Below, one piece after another: positions 15,498-23,928 of a stretch of 27,074 nucleotides of DNA. The notes under the pieces are model-generated. The model was not told where the DNA came from. It saw only the letters and a list, made by a program, of their open reading frames with translations, and made no database searches. Position 1 is the stretch's first letter. Each line of letters opens with the position of its first letter. The position numbers were made by a program, and so were the translations under genes. Source of the DNA: a virus; the IMG/VR virus record IMGVR_UViG_3300001472_000128, positions 1-27,074 of that record. The stretch is one strand, 5' to 3'.

Positions 15498-16616
15498 ATG
15501 GCCACTAATCGTTATATAAGTCAAAAGGTACGTGGTGAACAGAACCTCTATGAGGATTTGATCATTGAGTCTATCCAGTTTTACGGACAAGACGTGTACT
15601 ATCTCCCAAGGGAAATTATCAATAGAGATCCAGTTTTTATTGATGATGTTCCTTCACGTTTTTCTGATTCATACAAAGTCGAAATGTACATTGAAAACCA
15701 AGACGGTTTTGATGGAGAGGGTGATTTATTCACCAAATTTGGTATTGAATTAAGAGATCAAGCAACGTTTGTTGTTGCACGTAAAAGATGGCAATCCTTA
15801 ATTGGAGACTATCTCGAATCACAGAAATTTAGACCTAGAGAAGGCGACTTAATATTCCTTCCTATGTCAGAATCTATCTTCCAAATTATGAAGGTAGAAA
15901 CAGAATCGCCTTTCTATCAGCTAAGTCAATTACCTACTTTCCGATTGCAATGCGAGTTGTTCGAATATAACGACGAGGACTTCGATACTGGAATTGAGGG
16001 AGTCGATATCGTTGAACAAGAATCCGCATTCAAATATCAGTTGGTTATGGAAGAGACCTCGGTATCTACCGCATCTCTTACCTCAGTTATTGATAGTGAT
16101 GGAATGGTCACTGATCTGAACATTATAAATTCAGGTAAAGCATACACTTCAGTACCGACAGCCACATTCTCTTCTCCTTTAGATTCTGCCGGAGTTACAG
16201 CAGAAGTTACTTTAGAAATAGATAATGGATTAGTAACTGGCGGTATTATTACAAATCAAGGTTCTCTCTATGCGACAGCACCTACTGTCACAGTCTCCTC
16301 ACCATCTTCGGGTGGAATATTCACTGACGGTCAAACCTTAACACAGGATAATGGTGAATATATAATGAAAGGGGAAGTTACTACTTGGAATAGTGACACT
16401 AAAACTCTTTCTATATCGCATAGTGGAGCTACAGACGGTAAGTTCCATTTATGGACAACCAACAATCTTATCACTAGTGACACGGCTAACTGGATACCTT
16501 CTTCTATAACGGAAATTCAGGACATCCATACTGAGTCTCAGAATGAAGTCTTTGAGGATTTCGCTTCAGACTTCTTAGACTTTAGTGAGTCAAACCCATT
16601 CGGAGATCCATTATAA
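15498..16616 (+). CDS. 14: gp14 neck protein with an inserted beta-repeat region
   Basis: The 372-residue product matches T4 gp14 (256 residues), the partner of gp13 in the neck. Residues 1-190 carry the conserved part (NLYEDLIIESIQFYGQDVYYLPRE, then FGIELRDQATFVVARKRW). The last 20 residues (FLDFSESNPFGDP) also look conserved. Between them, residues about 194-268 hold two copies of a beta unit (NSGKAYTSVPTATFSSP and NQGSLYATAPTVTVSSP, each beside a DG/NGLVT turn). A further beta-rich stretch follows at 273-330. This accounts for most of the excess over T4. Its stop shares one base with the gp15 start (TAATG), which indicates coupled translation. Confidence 0.92.
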   Translation: MATNRYISQKVRGEQNLYEDLIIESIQFYGQDVYYLPREIINRDPVFIDDVPSRFSDSYKVEMYIENQDGFDGEGDLFTKFGIELRDQATFVVARKRWQSLIGDYLESQKFRPREGDLIFLPMSESIFQIMKVETESPFYQLSQLPTFRLQCELFEYNDEDFDTGIEGVDIVEQESAFKYQLVMEETSVSTASLTSVIDSDGMVTDLNIINSGKAYTSVPTATFSSPLDSAGVTAEVTLEIDNGLVTGGIITNQGSLYATAPTVTVSSPSSGGIFTDGQTLTQDNGEYIMKGEVTTWNSDTKTLSISHSGATDGKFHLWTTNNLITSDTANWIPSSITEIQDIHTESQNEVFEDFASDFLDFSESNPFGDPL

Positions 16617-17401
16617 TGTTCGGAACTCATTTTTATAATAAGCGTGTAAGAACTACGGTATCAATATTCGGATCATTGTTTAACAATATACATGTAATAC
16701 GAACTAACAGTTCTAACGAGGTTATATCTCAGGTTAAAGTTCCCCTCTCTTATGCCCCGAAAAGAAACTTCCTAGAAAGACTGTCGTCAATGGATAACGG
16801 TGAAGAAGCTGAACGTAGAGTTGCAATGAAGTTGCCTCGAATGTCTTTCGAGATTGTTGATCTTGCATACGATCCTATAAGACAATTGCCTAAAGTTAAC
16901 GCCTACAGAGAATCTCTATCTACAGACAATACAAAAGACAGAAAGGTTTATACTGGAGTTCCGTATAATATACAATTTCAATTAAATATCTATGCGAAGT
17001 CACAAGATGATGCTTTACAGATAGTTGAACAAATCATACCCTATTTCGCGCCACAATACAATCTAACGGTAAAACCTTTCGCAGACTACCCCAACGTTAA
17101 GGAAGATGTACCTGTAGTTTTACAGGGAGTGACATTTTCCGATGACTATGAAAGTGGTCTGGAACAAAGAAGGACGATTATTTACACATTAGATTTTCAG
17201 ATGAAGATAAACTTCTATGGACCAGATAGGGATCAATCAATAATACGAGAGGTTAATAGTCCTTTGAGTATATTGACCGATCTACAGAATAACCCACCTC
17301 TCGAAACTATAAATATTACACCAGACCCTATTGGTGTAAGCCCCGACAGTGACTATGGATTTAATGTGAAATACTTGGATAATGATGGAAATGAAATCTG
17401 A
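16616..17401 (+). CDS. 15: gp15 tail sheath stabiliser / tail completion protein
   Basis: The 261-residue product is close in length to T4 gp15 (272). That protein forms the hexameric ring at the head-proximal end of the tail and joins it to the neck. The N-terminus (MFGTHFYNKRVRTTVSIFGSLF) and the block VKVPLSYAPKRNFLERL are characteristic, as is YNIQFQLNIYAKSQDDALQIVEQI in mid-protein. The start ATG overlaps the gp14 stop by one base, and the 3' end overlaps gp16 by up to 20 bases. Near 17308 the coding sequence contains an exact late-promoter match. Confidence 0.93.
   Translation: MFGTHFYNKRVRTTVSIFGSLFNNIHVIRTNSSNEVISQVKVPLSYAPKRNFLERLSSMDNGEEAERRVAMKLPRMSFEIVDLAYDPIRQLPKVNAYRESLSTDNTKDRKVYTGVPYNIQFQLNIYAKSQDDALQIVEQIIPYFAPQYNLTVKPFADYPNVKEDVPVVLQGVTFSDDYESGLEQRRTIIYTLDFQMKINFYGPDRDQSIIREVNSPLSILTDLQNNPPLETINITPDPIGVSPDSDYGFNVKYLDNDGNEI
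17308..17315 (+). promoter_or_regulatory. Possible internal late promoter inside gp15
   Basis: An exact TATAAATA lies within the gp15 coding sequence (codons for T-I-N-I), 66-83 bases ahead of the candidate gp16 starts. It could give extra gp16/gp17 transcript. It lacks the TG that precedes most of the intergenic copies, and it may be a chance match in AT-rich coding DNA. Confidence 0.35.
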
Positions 17402-17780
17402 TAAAGAAAATAATATAGAAAATGATTATGAACATTCCAGAGATACATATTACGATTTAATCGAAAAGGGTCGAGAGTCTCTTGAGTTGATGATACAAGT
17501 TGCTAGAGAAAGTGAACACCCTAGAGCTTTTGAAGTGTTGTCTGGAATGATCAAGAATATTTCCGATGTTAATGATAAACTTATGGATCTGAATAAGAAA
17601 CATAAAGACATCAACAAACCAGAAGAAAGCGTCAATGCTCTTCCAAACGGAACTACAAATAATAATGTTTTTATAGGTTCGACAACCGACTTACAGAGAA
17701 TGTTGGGAAACCTAGATAATGAAGAAAAGGTGATTGAAGCAGAAGATGCAATCGACAGTTCTGGATCAAACGAAATCTAG
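17382..17780 (+). CDS. 16: gp16 small terminase subunit
   Basis: The product of up to 132 residues resembles T4 gp16 (164 residues), the small terminase that recognises DNA and regulates the gp17 motor. The core from residue 20 to 75 (SRDTYYDLIEKGRESLELM, then ESEHPRAFEVLSGMI and NDKLMDLNKKHKDI) is predicted helical and matches the family. The C-terminal part is acidic and polar. Three in-frame ATGs (17382, 17385, 17391) are possible starts and none has a clear ribosome site, so translation probably depends on coupling to gp15, which ends at 17401. The 3' end overlaps the start of gp17, as in T4. Confidence 0.87.
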   Translation: MMEMKSDKENNIENDYEHSRDTYYDLIEKGRESLELMIQVARESEHPRAFEVLSGMIKNISDVNDKLMDLNKKHKDINKPEESVNALPNGTTNNNVFIGSTTDLQRMLGNLDNEEKVIEAEDAIDSSGSNEI

Positions 17781-19392
17781 TACCGCTGCACACTATCTTG
17801 GAAACCCCAACGTAAAACGTGACGGTGTACAAGAGGAGTGGACGCAGAAGAAACTTCTAGAATATAAAAGGTGCATGGAAGATCCATCGTACTTTGCTCG
17901 CACCTATGTTAAAATTATATCACTTGATAAAGGTCTAGTACCTTTTGATCTCTATGATTATCAAGAAGAGATGTTCGATCACTTTAACGATAATCGATTC
18001 TCTATTGTACTGGCGTGTCGTCAGTCAGGAAAATCTATAAGTTCCGTGGCATACCTTCTTTGGTATGCGTTATTTCATCCCGAAAAAACCATAGCAGTTC
18101 TTGCTAACAAAGGTGCTACCGCAAGAGAAATGCTTGCGCGTGTTACACTTATGTTGGAAAATCTTCCCTTCTTTTTACAGCCAGGCTGTAAGGCACTCAA
18201 CAAGGGTTCTATAGAACTTAGTAACAACTCACGAATCATTGCAGCTGCAACTTCTGGTTCCTCTATTCGAGGTATGTCCGTAAATTTATTGTTTCTCGAC
18301 GAGTTCGCATTTGTAGATAATGATGCAGAGTTCTACACTTCAACCTACCCAGTAGTATCCTCTGGTAGAAATACCAAGGTTATTATTACTTCTACCGCAA
18401 ACGGCATAGGTAATGTCTTCGAGAGAATTTGGACAGGTGCAAAACAAAAAGTCAACGAGTACAAATCATTCGAAGTTAATTGGTGGGATGTGCCCGGCCG
18501 AGACGACAAATGGAAAGAAGAAACTATTTCCAACACATCACAAATGCAATTTGATCAGGAGTTCGGTAATACCTTTTTCGGTACTGGTAACACTCTGGTC
18601 AAAGGGGATACCTTACTTAAGTTGAGGGCGAAACCCTACAAAAGATCCCTAGAACAGGGAGATCTATTAATATATAAGGACCCTATCAAGGATCATCAAT
18701 ACATCACTCTCGTAGATGTAGCACGCGGAAGAGGTCAGGATTTCAGTACGTTCAACGTAATCGATATAACGGTCCAACCCTTTCAACAGGTTGCGGTGTA
18801 TCGCAATAATAGTATTTCTCCGATACTCTTTCCAAACATTATTTATAAGTATTCGATTCTCTACAATAACGCATACACGGTGGTTGAAGCTAACGATCAA
18901 GGTCAAGTAGTTTGTAACGGTTTGTACTACGAACTAGAATATGAGAACTTGCATACTGAGTCGGCTATTAAAGCCAATGCTTTAGGCATAGAGATGACAA
19001 GGAAGGTAAAAAGACTTGGATGTTCTGCGGTAAAGGATTTGTTGGAAAATAATAAATTAGATATTCACGACGAACAAACTATATCAGAAGTCTCAACCTT
19101 TACAGCTAAAGGGACCTCATACGAGGCTTCCAACGGAAATCATGATGATCTAATGATGAACCTCGTTATGTTTGGTTACTTTGTATCAACTCAGTTCTTT
19201 TCCGATATGACCGATATAGATTTAAAAAGAATGATGTTCGAGGAAAAAATGGTCGCGATAGAACAAGATGTACCACCATTCGGTATAATAGACGACGGTT
19301 CAGATTTTATTAATCAGATAGAATCTGACAATATATACGATACAGGATGGCATGATATAGGTCATACACACATTATTGACGAAGACTGGTGA
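17746..19392 (+). CDS. 17: gp17 large terminase subunit (packaging ATPase and nuclease)
   Basis: The product resembles T4 gp17 (610 residues), the ATP-driven motor that pumps DNA through the portal and cuts the concatemer. Numbered from a possible TTG start at 17734 (552 residues), it shows Walker A CRQSGKS (95-101), Walker B LLFLDE (185-190, catalytic E190) and coupling motif STAN (220-223). The RNase H-like nuclease follows, with acidic residues at D328 (LVDVARGRGQD), E385 (VVEANDQGQ) and D471/D472 (NHDDLMMNL). All are intact. The first ATG, 17746, is chosen here because AAGG lies too close to the TTG; the choice is uncertain. The gene overlaps the end of gp16 by 35-47 bases. Confidence 0.95.
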   Translation: MQSTVLDQTKSSTAAHYLGNPNVKRDGVQEEWTQKKLLEYKRCMEDPSYFARTYVKIISLDKGLVPFDLYDYQEEMFDHFNDNRFSIVLACRQSGKSISSVAYLLWYALFHPEKTIAVLANKGATAREMLARVTLMLENLPFFLQPGCKALNKGSIELSNNSRIIAAATSGSSIRGMSVNLLFLDEFAFVDNDAEFYTSTYPVVSSGRNTKVIITSTANGIGNVFERIWTGAKQKVNEYKSFEVNWWDVPGRDDKWKEETISNTSQMQFDQEFGNTFFGTGNTLVKGDTLLKLRAKPYKRSLEQGDLLIYKDPIKDHQYITLVDVARGRGQDFSTFNVIDITVQPFQQVAVYRNNSISPILFPNIIYKYSILYNNAYTVVEANDQGQVVCNGLYYELEYENLHTESAIKANALGIEMTRKVKRLGCSAVKDLLENNKLDIHDEQTISEVSTFTAKGTSYEASNGNHDDLMMNLVMFGYFVSTQFFSDMTDIDLKRMMFEEKMVAIEQDVPPFGIIDDGSDFINQIESDNIYDTGWHDIGHTHIIDEDW

Positions 19393-19409
19393 GTCAAAGA
19401 TAAAATAAT

Positions 19410-19417
19410 TATAAATA
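19410..19417 (+). promoter_or_regulatory. T4-type late promoter ahead of gp18
   Basis: An exact TATAAATA lies in the 91-base gap between gp17 and gp18, 66 bases before the gp18 ATG. It would supply the high-level expression needed for sheath and tube proteins. Unlike most of the others it is preceded by AAT rather than TTG, and no clear inverted repeat follows it. Confidence 0.85.
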
Positions 19418-19483
19418 GAACTATTGAGAAAGAATTCCGTATTATGACTAACTTATTATACCTTAACTAAAAAGGACACTATC

Positions 19484-21259
19484 ATGACTCTTAAATTTTC
19501 TGAGTCACCAGCAGTACAGATCAAAGAAATTGACTTGACAGGAACGGTTCCTGCTGTCACTTCTACGACTGGTGCATTAGTAGGTGACTTCAATTGGGGT
19601 CCTGTCAACAAACCAATTCTAATCGGTAATGAATCTGAATTGGCCTCTGTTTTCGGCAACCCTAACACCGGAAATGTAAATGTACACGATTACATTTCCG
19701 CTTCATACTTTCTAAAATACTCTTCAAGTCTATACGTTGTAAACATCAACCCAGGCGCACAATCGTCAGATGGTGTTTGTCAGGGTAAATATCCAGGCTC
19801 TCTCGGAAACAAAATCGACGTTTCAGTACGCGACCCAGAGTTTGCATTAGAAATTACAGAAACTGTTAGTGATGCTCTTATCACTTCTAGTCCAGCCGAA
19901 TCTTTGTCTGTTAATCAAGCTGTCACATTTAGCGGCACTCTTTTAGGTACTAACATAGTTTCAGGAACCGTTTACTATATAAAACAATTTGGTCCACTAT
20001 CAGCTGGAGGTACAGAAATTAAGATTTCTGATGAACCAAACGGTTCTGTAAAAACTTTTGTTCCCGAAACCGGATCAATGACCGCGAATGTAAATGAGTA
20101 CTCAAGATGGGCATACGAATCATCGTTTACTTCAGCACCAGAAGGTGATGAGGTACATGTCGCTGTACTAGTAGACGGTGTTATCACCGAAACTTTCGAA
20201 TATCTTTCGACTGTTGAAGGTGCATTAACCACTAATGGCACTAATAATTATATCGTCGATGTTATTAATAATCGCTCTTCTTGGATAAACTTTACTTCTT
20301 TTCCAAGTTCTTTTGCCGAAGATTTCGATCTTACTGGTGGAACAGACGGTGGTCTTACTCCGAGCGCTTACATGAACGGTTATGACGCATTCGCAAACAA
20401 AGAAGAAATTCAAATCGACTTCTTGATTGCTCCACCTCAAGTAAATTCGTCGGGAAATCCCGCGCAGACTTCTGTTGCCGATGTTGCTGATGTTCATTCT
20501 AAAATGGTAACAATTGCAGAACAAAGAAAAGACTGTGTTGCTGTGGTTTCTGTGGACTATAACTCTGCACTTAGTGGTGACGTTTCAGGATATACTGCAG
20601 CTCATAATGTGAGTTCATCATACCTAGTTGTCGATTCAAACTGGATAAAAGTTTACGACAAGTACAATGACAAATATGTCTTTATTCCAGCGGCATCGTC
20701 GACAGCAGGTATTATGTCAGCTACAGACAAAGTTTCAGCGCCATGGTTCTCGCCAGCTGGATCACGTCGAGGTCAGTACCTAGGGGTAACTGAACTAGCA
20801 CATAATCCAACTAAGACTCAACGTGATGAACAGTACAAGTCAGGTGTTAATCCAATTGTAAGTATGTCAGGTCAAGGTATCATGTTGTTCGGTGATAAAA
20901 CTCATCTAAAACGTCCTTCAGCGTTCGATCGTATTAATGTTCGTCGATTATTCTTAGTAATTGAAAGAGCGATAAGCGAAGCTGGACAAAACGTTATGTT
21001 TGAATTCAATGATGAATTCACTCGTGCAGAGTTTGTCAATATCGTAGAACCATTCCTAAGAGAAATTCAGGGTCGTCGTGGTATCAGTGATTTCCGAGTT
21101 GTTTGTGATGAAACAAACAATACTCCAGAAGTTATTGACCGTAACGAATTTATAGCATCTTGCTTCATCAAACCAGCACGTTCAATCAACTACGTAACTT
21201 TAAACTTCGTAGCGGTTAGAACTGGTGTTGATTTTGAAGAAGTCGTTGGCACAGTTTAA
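19484..21259 (+). CDS. 18: gp18 contractile tail sheath protein
   Basis: The 591-residue product matches the tail sheath family (T4 gp18, 659 residues). The N-terminus (VPAVTSTTGALVGDFNWGPVNKP) and LYVVNINPGAQ are family-like. Residues about 110-280 are more variable and probably form the outer domain. LTGGTDGG near residue 283 and the region from 380 to 591 (TELAHNPTKTQRDEQYKSG, then FDRINVRRLFLVIERAI and RGISDFRVVCDETNN) form the conserved C-terminal domain that holds the sheath lattice. AAAGGA lies upstream of the ATG, and a late promoter lies at 19410. gp19 follows 11 bases later. Confidence 0.96.
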   Translation: MTLKFSESPAVQIKEIDLTGTVPAVTSTTGALVGDFNWGPVNKPILIGNESELASVFGNPNTGNVNVHDYISASYFLKYSSSLYVVNINPGAQSSDGVCQGKYPGSLGNKIDVSVRDPEFALEITETVSDALITSSPAESLSVNQAVTFSGTLLGTNIVSGTVYYIKQFGPLSAGGTEIKISDEPNGSVKTFVPETGSMTANVNEYSRWAYESSFTSAPEGDEVHVAVLVDGVITETFEYLSTVEGALTTNGTNNYIVDVINNRSSWINFTSFPSSFAEDFDLTGGTDGGLTPSAYMNGYDAFANKEEIQIDFLIAPPQVNSSGNPAQTSVADVADVHSKMVTIAEQRKDCVAVVSVDYNSALSGDVSGYTAAHNVSSSYLVVDSNWIKVYDKYNDKYVFIPAASSTAGIMSATDKVSAPWFSPAGSRRGQYLGVTELAHNPTKTQRDEQYKSGVNPIVSMSGQGIMLFGDKTHLKRPSAFDRINVRRLFLVIERAISEAGQNVMFEFNDEFTRAEFVNIVEPFLREIQGRRGISDFRVVCDETNNTPEVIDRNEFIASCFIKPARSINYVTLNFVAVRTGVDFEEVVGTV

Positions 21260-21270
21260 GGGGAATAGTC

Positions 21271-21795
21271 ATGTCATTAAGAGTAGATGATTTTAAAGCA
21301 AAATTAAAAGGTGGTGGTGCACGTCCTAATTTATTCCGTGCAACAGTCAACTTCCCAGTATATGCCGGTGGTGATGTGGAACTCACTTCATTTATGTGTA
21401 AAGCTGCGCAATTGCCAGCATCAATCATGAATGTTATCGAAGTTCCTTTTCGTGGTCGACAATTAAAAATCGCTGGTGATCGTACTTTCGAAGTATGGTC
21501 TCCTACAGTGATCAATGATACTGGTTTCGAGGTGCGTAATGCACTAGAACGTTGGATGAATGGAATGAATGGTCATAGTGCAAATACAGGTATTACTAAT
21601 CCTGTTGCATACCAAGCAGACCTACTTGTGGAACAGTTAGATAAAGATGGATCAGTCCTTAAGACTTATAAGTTCCGTGGATGTTTCCCAACAAACCTAA
21701 GTGCTATAGAACTTAGTTATGATACAGTAGATACTCTTGAAGAGTTCACTGTAGATTTCCAAGTACAGTACTGGGAATCAGATACTACTAGTTAA
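21271..21795 (+). CDS. 19: gp19 tail tube protein
   Basis: The 174-residue product is close in length to T4 gp19 (163). That protein stacks as hexameric rings to form the inner tail tube through which DNA passes. Characteristic stretches are the N-terminal RVDDFKAKLKGGGARPNLF, CKAAQLPAS, VPFRGRQLKIAGDRTFEVW and, near the end, ELSYDTVDTLEEFTVDFQVQYW. AAGGGGAAT precedes the ATG. It lies 11 bases after gp18, so the two are probably co-transcribed, as in T4. Confidence 0.95.
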   Translation: MSLRVDDFKAKLKGGGARPNLFRATVNFPVYAGGDVELTSFMCKAAQLPASIMNVIEVPFRGRQLKIAGDRTFEVWSPTVINDTGFEVRNALERWMNGMNGHSANTGITNPVAYQADLLVEQLDKDGSVLKTYKFRGCFPTNLSAIELSYDTVDTLEEFTVDFQVQYWESDTTS

Positions 21796-21801
21796 TATTG
21801 G

Positions 21802-21809
21802 TATAAGTA
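21802..21809 (+). promoter_or_regulatory. Variant late promoter ahead of gp20 (TATAAGTA)
   Basis: TATAAGTA has one mismatch from TATAAATA and lies 52 bases before gp20, in the gap after gp19. A strong hairpin begins 8 nt later, as at other late promoters here. The mismatch lowers confidence. Confidence 0.45.
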
Positions 21810-21816
21810 TATGGTG

Positions 21817-21837
21817 CGGAGGGAGTTTTTCCCTCCG
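21817..21837 (+). repeat. Eight-base-pair GC-rich hairpin between gp19 and gp20
   Basis: CGGAGGGA pairs perfectly with TCCCTCCG around a GTTTT loop. The bases after it are GACTATATTA with no T-run, so it is not a classical intrinsic terminator. It may limit read-through from the very active gp18-gp19 unit, or protect the 5' end of a gp20 transcript. Confidence 0.75.
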
Positions 21838-21860
21838 GACTATATTATAAGGTAAAGAGT

Positions 21861-23384
21861 ATGGCTGAACAAGACAATAGTATTCTTAAAGCATTTGGAT
21901 TTGAATTAAAAAGATCCAAGGCGCAATCTTCTGGTGAGGAAAATAAAAAACTTCCTTCCATAGTGCCTAAGATTGATGAAGATGGGGCTGGTTATATAAC
22001 TGCTTCTGGTTCACACTTTGGTCAGTATGTTGATATGAATGGTAAGTCCGCTAAGGACAACCATCAATTAATCAAGAAGTATAGAGGTATTGCAGAACAC
22101 CCAGAGGTGGATGCTGCAATCGAAGATATCGTTAATGAATCTATTGTAGCTTCTGAGTTGGAGTCTTCTGTTAATCTAGACCTAGATAAGGTAGAGACTA
22201 CTGATAAGATCAAGAAAACTTTACAAGAAGAATTCGACAAAATATGTTCTATGTTAAATTTTGAAGAACATGGTCATGATATGTTTCGTAGTTGGTATGT
22301 TGATGGTAGAATATATCATCATCTATTGGTCAACGAAAGTAATTTAAAGGCTGGTATTCAAGAGATACGTCCTGTTGATGCCACAAAAATAAGAAAGGTT
22401 AAAGAGGTAGAATACAAAAAGGACCCTGTAACTGGCGCCAAGATTGTAGATAAAACTAAAGAGTTTTATATTTATCAAGAAAAGGCTGGTTCTAATCAGG
22501 GAGTTAAATTATCCCCAGATTCCGTTTCGTATGTTACTTCGGGTCTATTAGATCCAGAAAAGAAGAGAGTTATTTCTCACCTACATAAGGTGATCAAACC
22601 AGTTAACCAGTTGAGAATGATGGAAGACTCTTTGGTTATCTATAGACTTGCACGTGCACCAGAACGTAGAATCTTTTATATAGACGTTGGAAACTTACCC
22701 AAGGGTAAAGCAGAACAACACATGAAAGACATTATGACTCGTTATAGAAACAAGTTAGTCTATGATGCAAGTACTGGTGAGATGAAGGATGACCGAAAGC
22801 ATATGTCTATGCTTGAGGACTTCTGGTTACCCAGACGTGAAGGTGGTCGAGGTACTGAAATTAGTACATTACCCGGCGGAGAGAACCTAGGTCAGATTGA
22901 TGATATAGTATACTTCCAGAAAAAGGTATATCGTTCATTAAATGTTCCTATGAATCGTTTGGAACAGGAAGCGCAGTTTAGTCTTGGTAGAGCTACAGAG
23001 ATAAACAGAGACGAAGTTAAGTTTCAAAAGTTTGTTGATAGATTGAGAAAGAAATTTTCTAATCTATTCATATCAATTCTTAAGAAACAATTGCTTCTGA
23101 AAGGTGTATGCACAGAGTTGGATTGGGAAGGTTGGAAGTCAGATATCAACGTTGACTTCTTGCGAGACAATCACTTTGCGGAACTAAAGGAATCAGAAAT
23201 ACTTAGAGAAAGACTCCAGACTATGGATCAAGTCTCTCAGTATGTGGGTGAATATTTCTCACGTGAGTGGGTAATGAAGAATGTCATGAGATTCGGTGAT
23301 GAAGATATCGAAGATATGGCAAAACAGGTTGAAGCTGAAAATGCGCAAAGCGACGACGAAGTAGATGATGAACTTGGAGTATAA
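21861..23384 (+). CDS. 20: gp20 portal vertex protein
   Basis: The 507-residue product matches T4 gp20 (524 residues), the dodecameric portal that nucleates prohead assembly and forms the DNA channel used by gp17. RAPERR at residues 265-270, followed by FYIDVGNLPKGKAEQHM, is the strongly conserved block used in g20 surveys of marine myoviruses. Other hallmarks are YRNKLVYDASTGEMKDDRKH, FWLPRREGGRGTEISTLPGG and LNVPMNRLEQEAQFSLGRA. The C-terminus is acidic. AAGGTAAAGAG precedes the ATG. The gp67-like gene starts 1 nt after the stop. Confidence 0.96.
   Translation: MAEQDNSILKAFGFELKRSKAQSSGEENKKLPSIVPKIDEDGAGYITASGSHFGQYVDMNGKSAKDNHQLIKKYRGIAEHPEVDAAIEDIVNESIVASELESSVNLDLDKVETTDKIKKTLQEEFDKICSMLNFEEHGHDMFRSWYVDGRIYHHLLVNESNLKAGIQEIRPVDATKIRKVKEVEYKKDPVTGAKIVDKTKEFYIYQEKAGSNQGVKLSPDSVSYVTSGLLDPEKKRVISHLHKVIKPVNQLRMMEDSLVIYRLARAPERRIFYIDVGNLPKGKAEQHMKDIMTRYRNKLVYDASTGEMKDDRKHMSMLEDFWLPRREGGRGTEISTLPGGENLGQIDDIVYFQKKVYRSLNVPMNRLEQEAQFSLGRATEINRDEVKFQKFVDRLRKKFSNLFISILKKQLLLKGVCTELDWEGWKSDINVDFLRDNHFAELKESEILRERLQTMDQVSQYVGEYFSREWVMKNVMRFGDEDIEDMAKQVEAENAQSDDEVDDELGV
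23376..23379 (+). promoter_or_regulatory. Ribosome binding site that sets the gp67-like start
   Basis: GGAG lies 6 bases before the ATG at 23386 and inside the end of gp20. It supports that ATG over the in-frame ATG at 23365, which would overlap gp20 and has no such site at the right distance. Confidence 0.7.
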
Positions 23385-23385
23385 T

Positions 23386-23646
23386 ATGAACGAAGATAGT
23401 CAAGAAATGACAATAAATGATTTTGTTAATGCGGTAGGTGAAAAGGAATTTAACAGAGCTGAAGCTATATTTTCTAGTGTTTTGGGTGACAAGGTTAATA
23501 CTGCACTGGATGCAGAAAAGGTTGCTGTAGCATCCGACATTTTTAATGAACCCTTAGAAGATGAAACTGATTTAGAATCTGAGTTGGAGTCTGAGTTAGA
23601 AAACGAAGATTTTGAGGAAGAAACGTCCGAAGAAGACGTAACGTAA
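23386..23646 (+). CDS. 67: gp67-like prohead core protein
   Basis: With the start at 23386 the product has 86 residues, about the size of T4 gp67 (80), a prohead core protein encoded directly after gp20. The first half contains INDFVNAVGEKEFNRAEAIF followed by LGDKVNTALDAEKVAVA, a helical pattern seen in T4-like core proteins. The second half is almost entirely Asp/Glu (ETDLESELESELENEDFEEE), as expected for an internal protein that is later degraded by gp21. Position, size and acidity agree; sequence identity to T4 gp67 itself is likely low. Confidence 0.78.
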   Translation: MNEDSQEMTINDFVNAVGEKEFNRAEAIFSSVLGDKVNTALDAEKVAVASDIFNEPLEDETDLESELESELENEDFEEETSEEDVT

Positions 23647-23674
23647 ATTATTTTCATTTCAAGAACATAACTTG

Positions 23675-23682
23675 TATAAATA
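23675..23682 (+). promoter_or_regulatory. T4-type late promoter ahead of the gp68-like gene
   Basis: An exact TATAAATA within TTGTATAAATA lies in the 54-base gap, only 18 bases before the TTG start at 23701. The leader would therefore be very short. It probably drives gp68-gp21-gp22-gp23 through to the terminator near 27000. Confidence 0.85.
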
Positions 23683-23688
23683 GTATAT

Positions 23689-23693
23689 AAAGG
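23689..23693 (+). promoter_or_regulatory. Ribosome binding site supporting a TTG start
   Basis: AAAGG is placed 7 bases before TTG at 23701. No ATG lies in the same position, so this site decides the unusual start codon of the gp68-like gene. Confidence 0.65.
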
Positions 23694-23700
23694 TATAAAA

Positions 23701-23928
23701 TTGAAATCTTTTAAAGAAATTAGAGAGAAAAGAAAACAACCAAAAGGTGATGTTGTTTTCTCCGGTAAAGCTGGTGGACGTATCGCTAAAGCTTCGGTAT
23801 CTATTATTAAGGAACCCAAAGGTTTCACTGTTTACATTGATGGTGACAAACTAGATGTATTTAAGTCTCAGGGTGAAGCAATGAAAGCACTCAAGAGTAC
23901 GGTAAAAGAACTAGGTGGTAAACTATAA
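23701..23928 (+). CDS. 68: gp68-like small basic prohead core protein (TTG start)
   Basis: The 75-residue, lysine-rich protein starts at TTG, with AAAGG 7 bases upstream. The visible pattern is a basic N-terminal helix (SFKEIREKRK), a strand region (SGKAGGRIAKASVSIIKEPKGFTVYIDGDKLDVF) and a final helix (GEAMKALKSTVKELGG). T4 gp68 (141 residues) is also a prohead core protein encoded between gp67 and gp21. The call rests on position and charge rather than on clear sequence similarity, and the protein is about half the T4 length. Its stop overlaps the gp21 start by one base (TAATG), which ties it to the head-maturation unit. Confidence 0.65.
   Translation: MKSFKEIREKRKQPKGDVVFSGKAGGRIAKASVSIIKEPKGFTVYIDGDKLDVFKSQGEAMKALKSTVKELGGKL

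Noticed and set aside
16123-16130. TATAAATT in gp14 as another late promoter
   Set aside because: It is one base off the consensus, within coding DNA, with no TG before it and no nearby gene start.
23365-23385. Upstream ATG start (23365) for the gp67-like gene
   Set aside because: GGAG at 23376-23379 is correctly spaced for ATG 23386, and the earlier start would force a longer overlap with gp20 without a suitable site.
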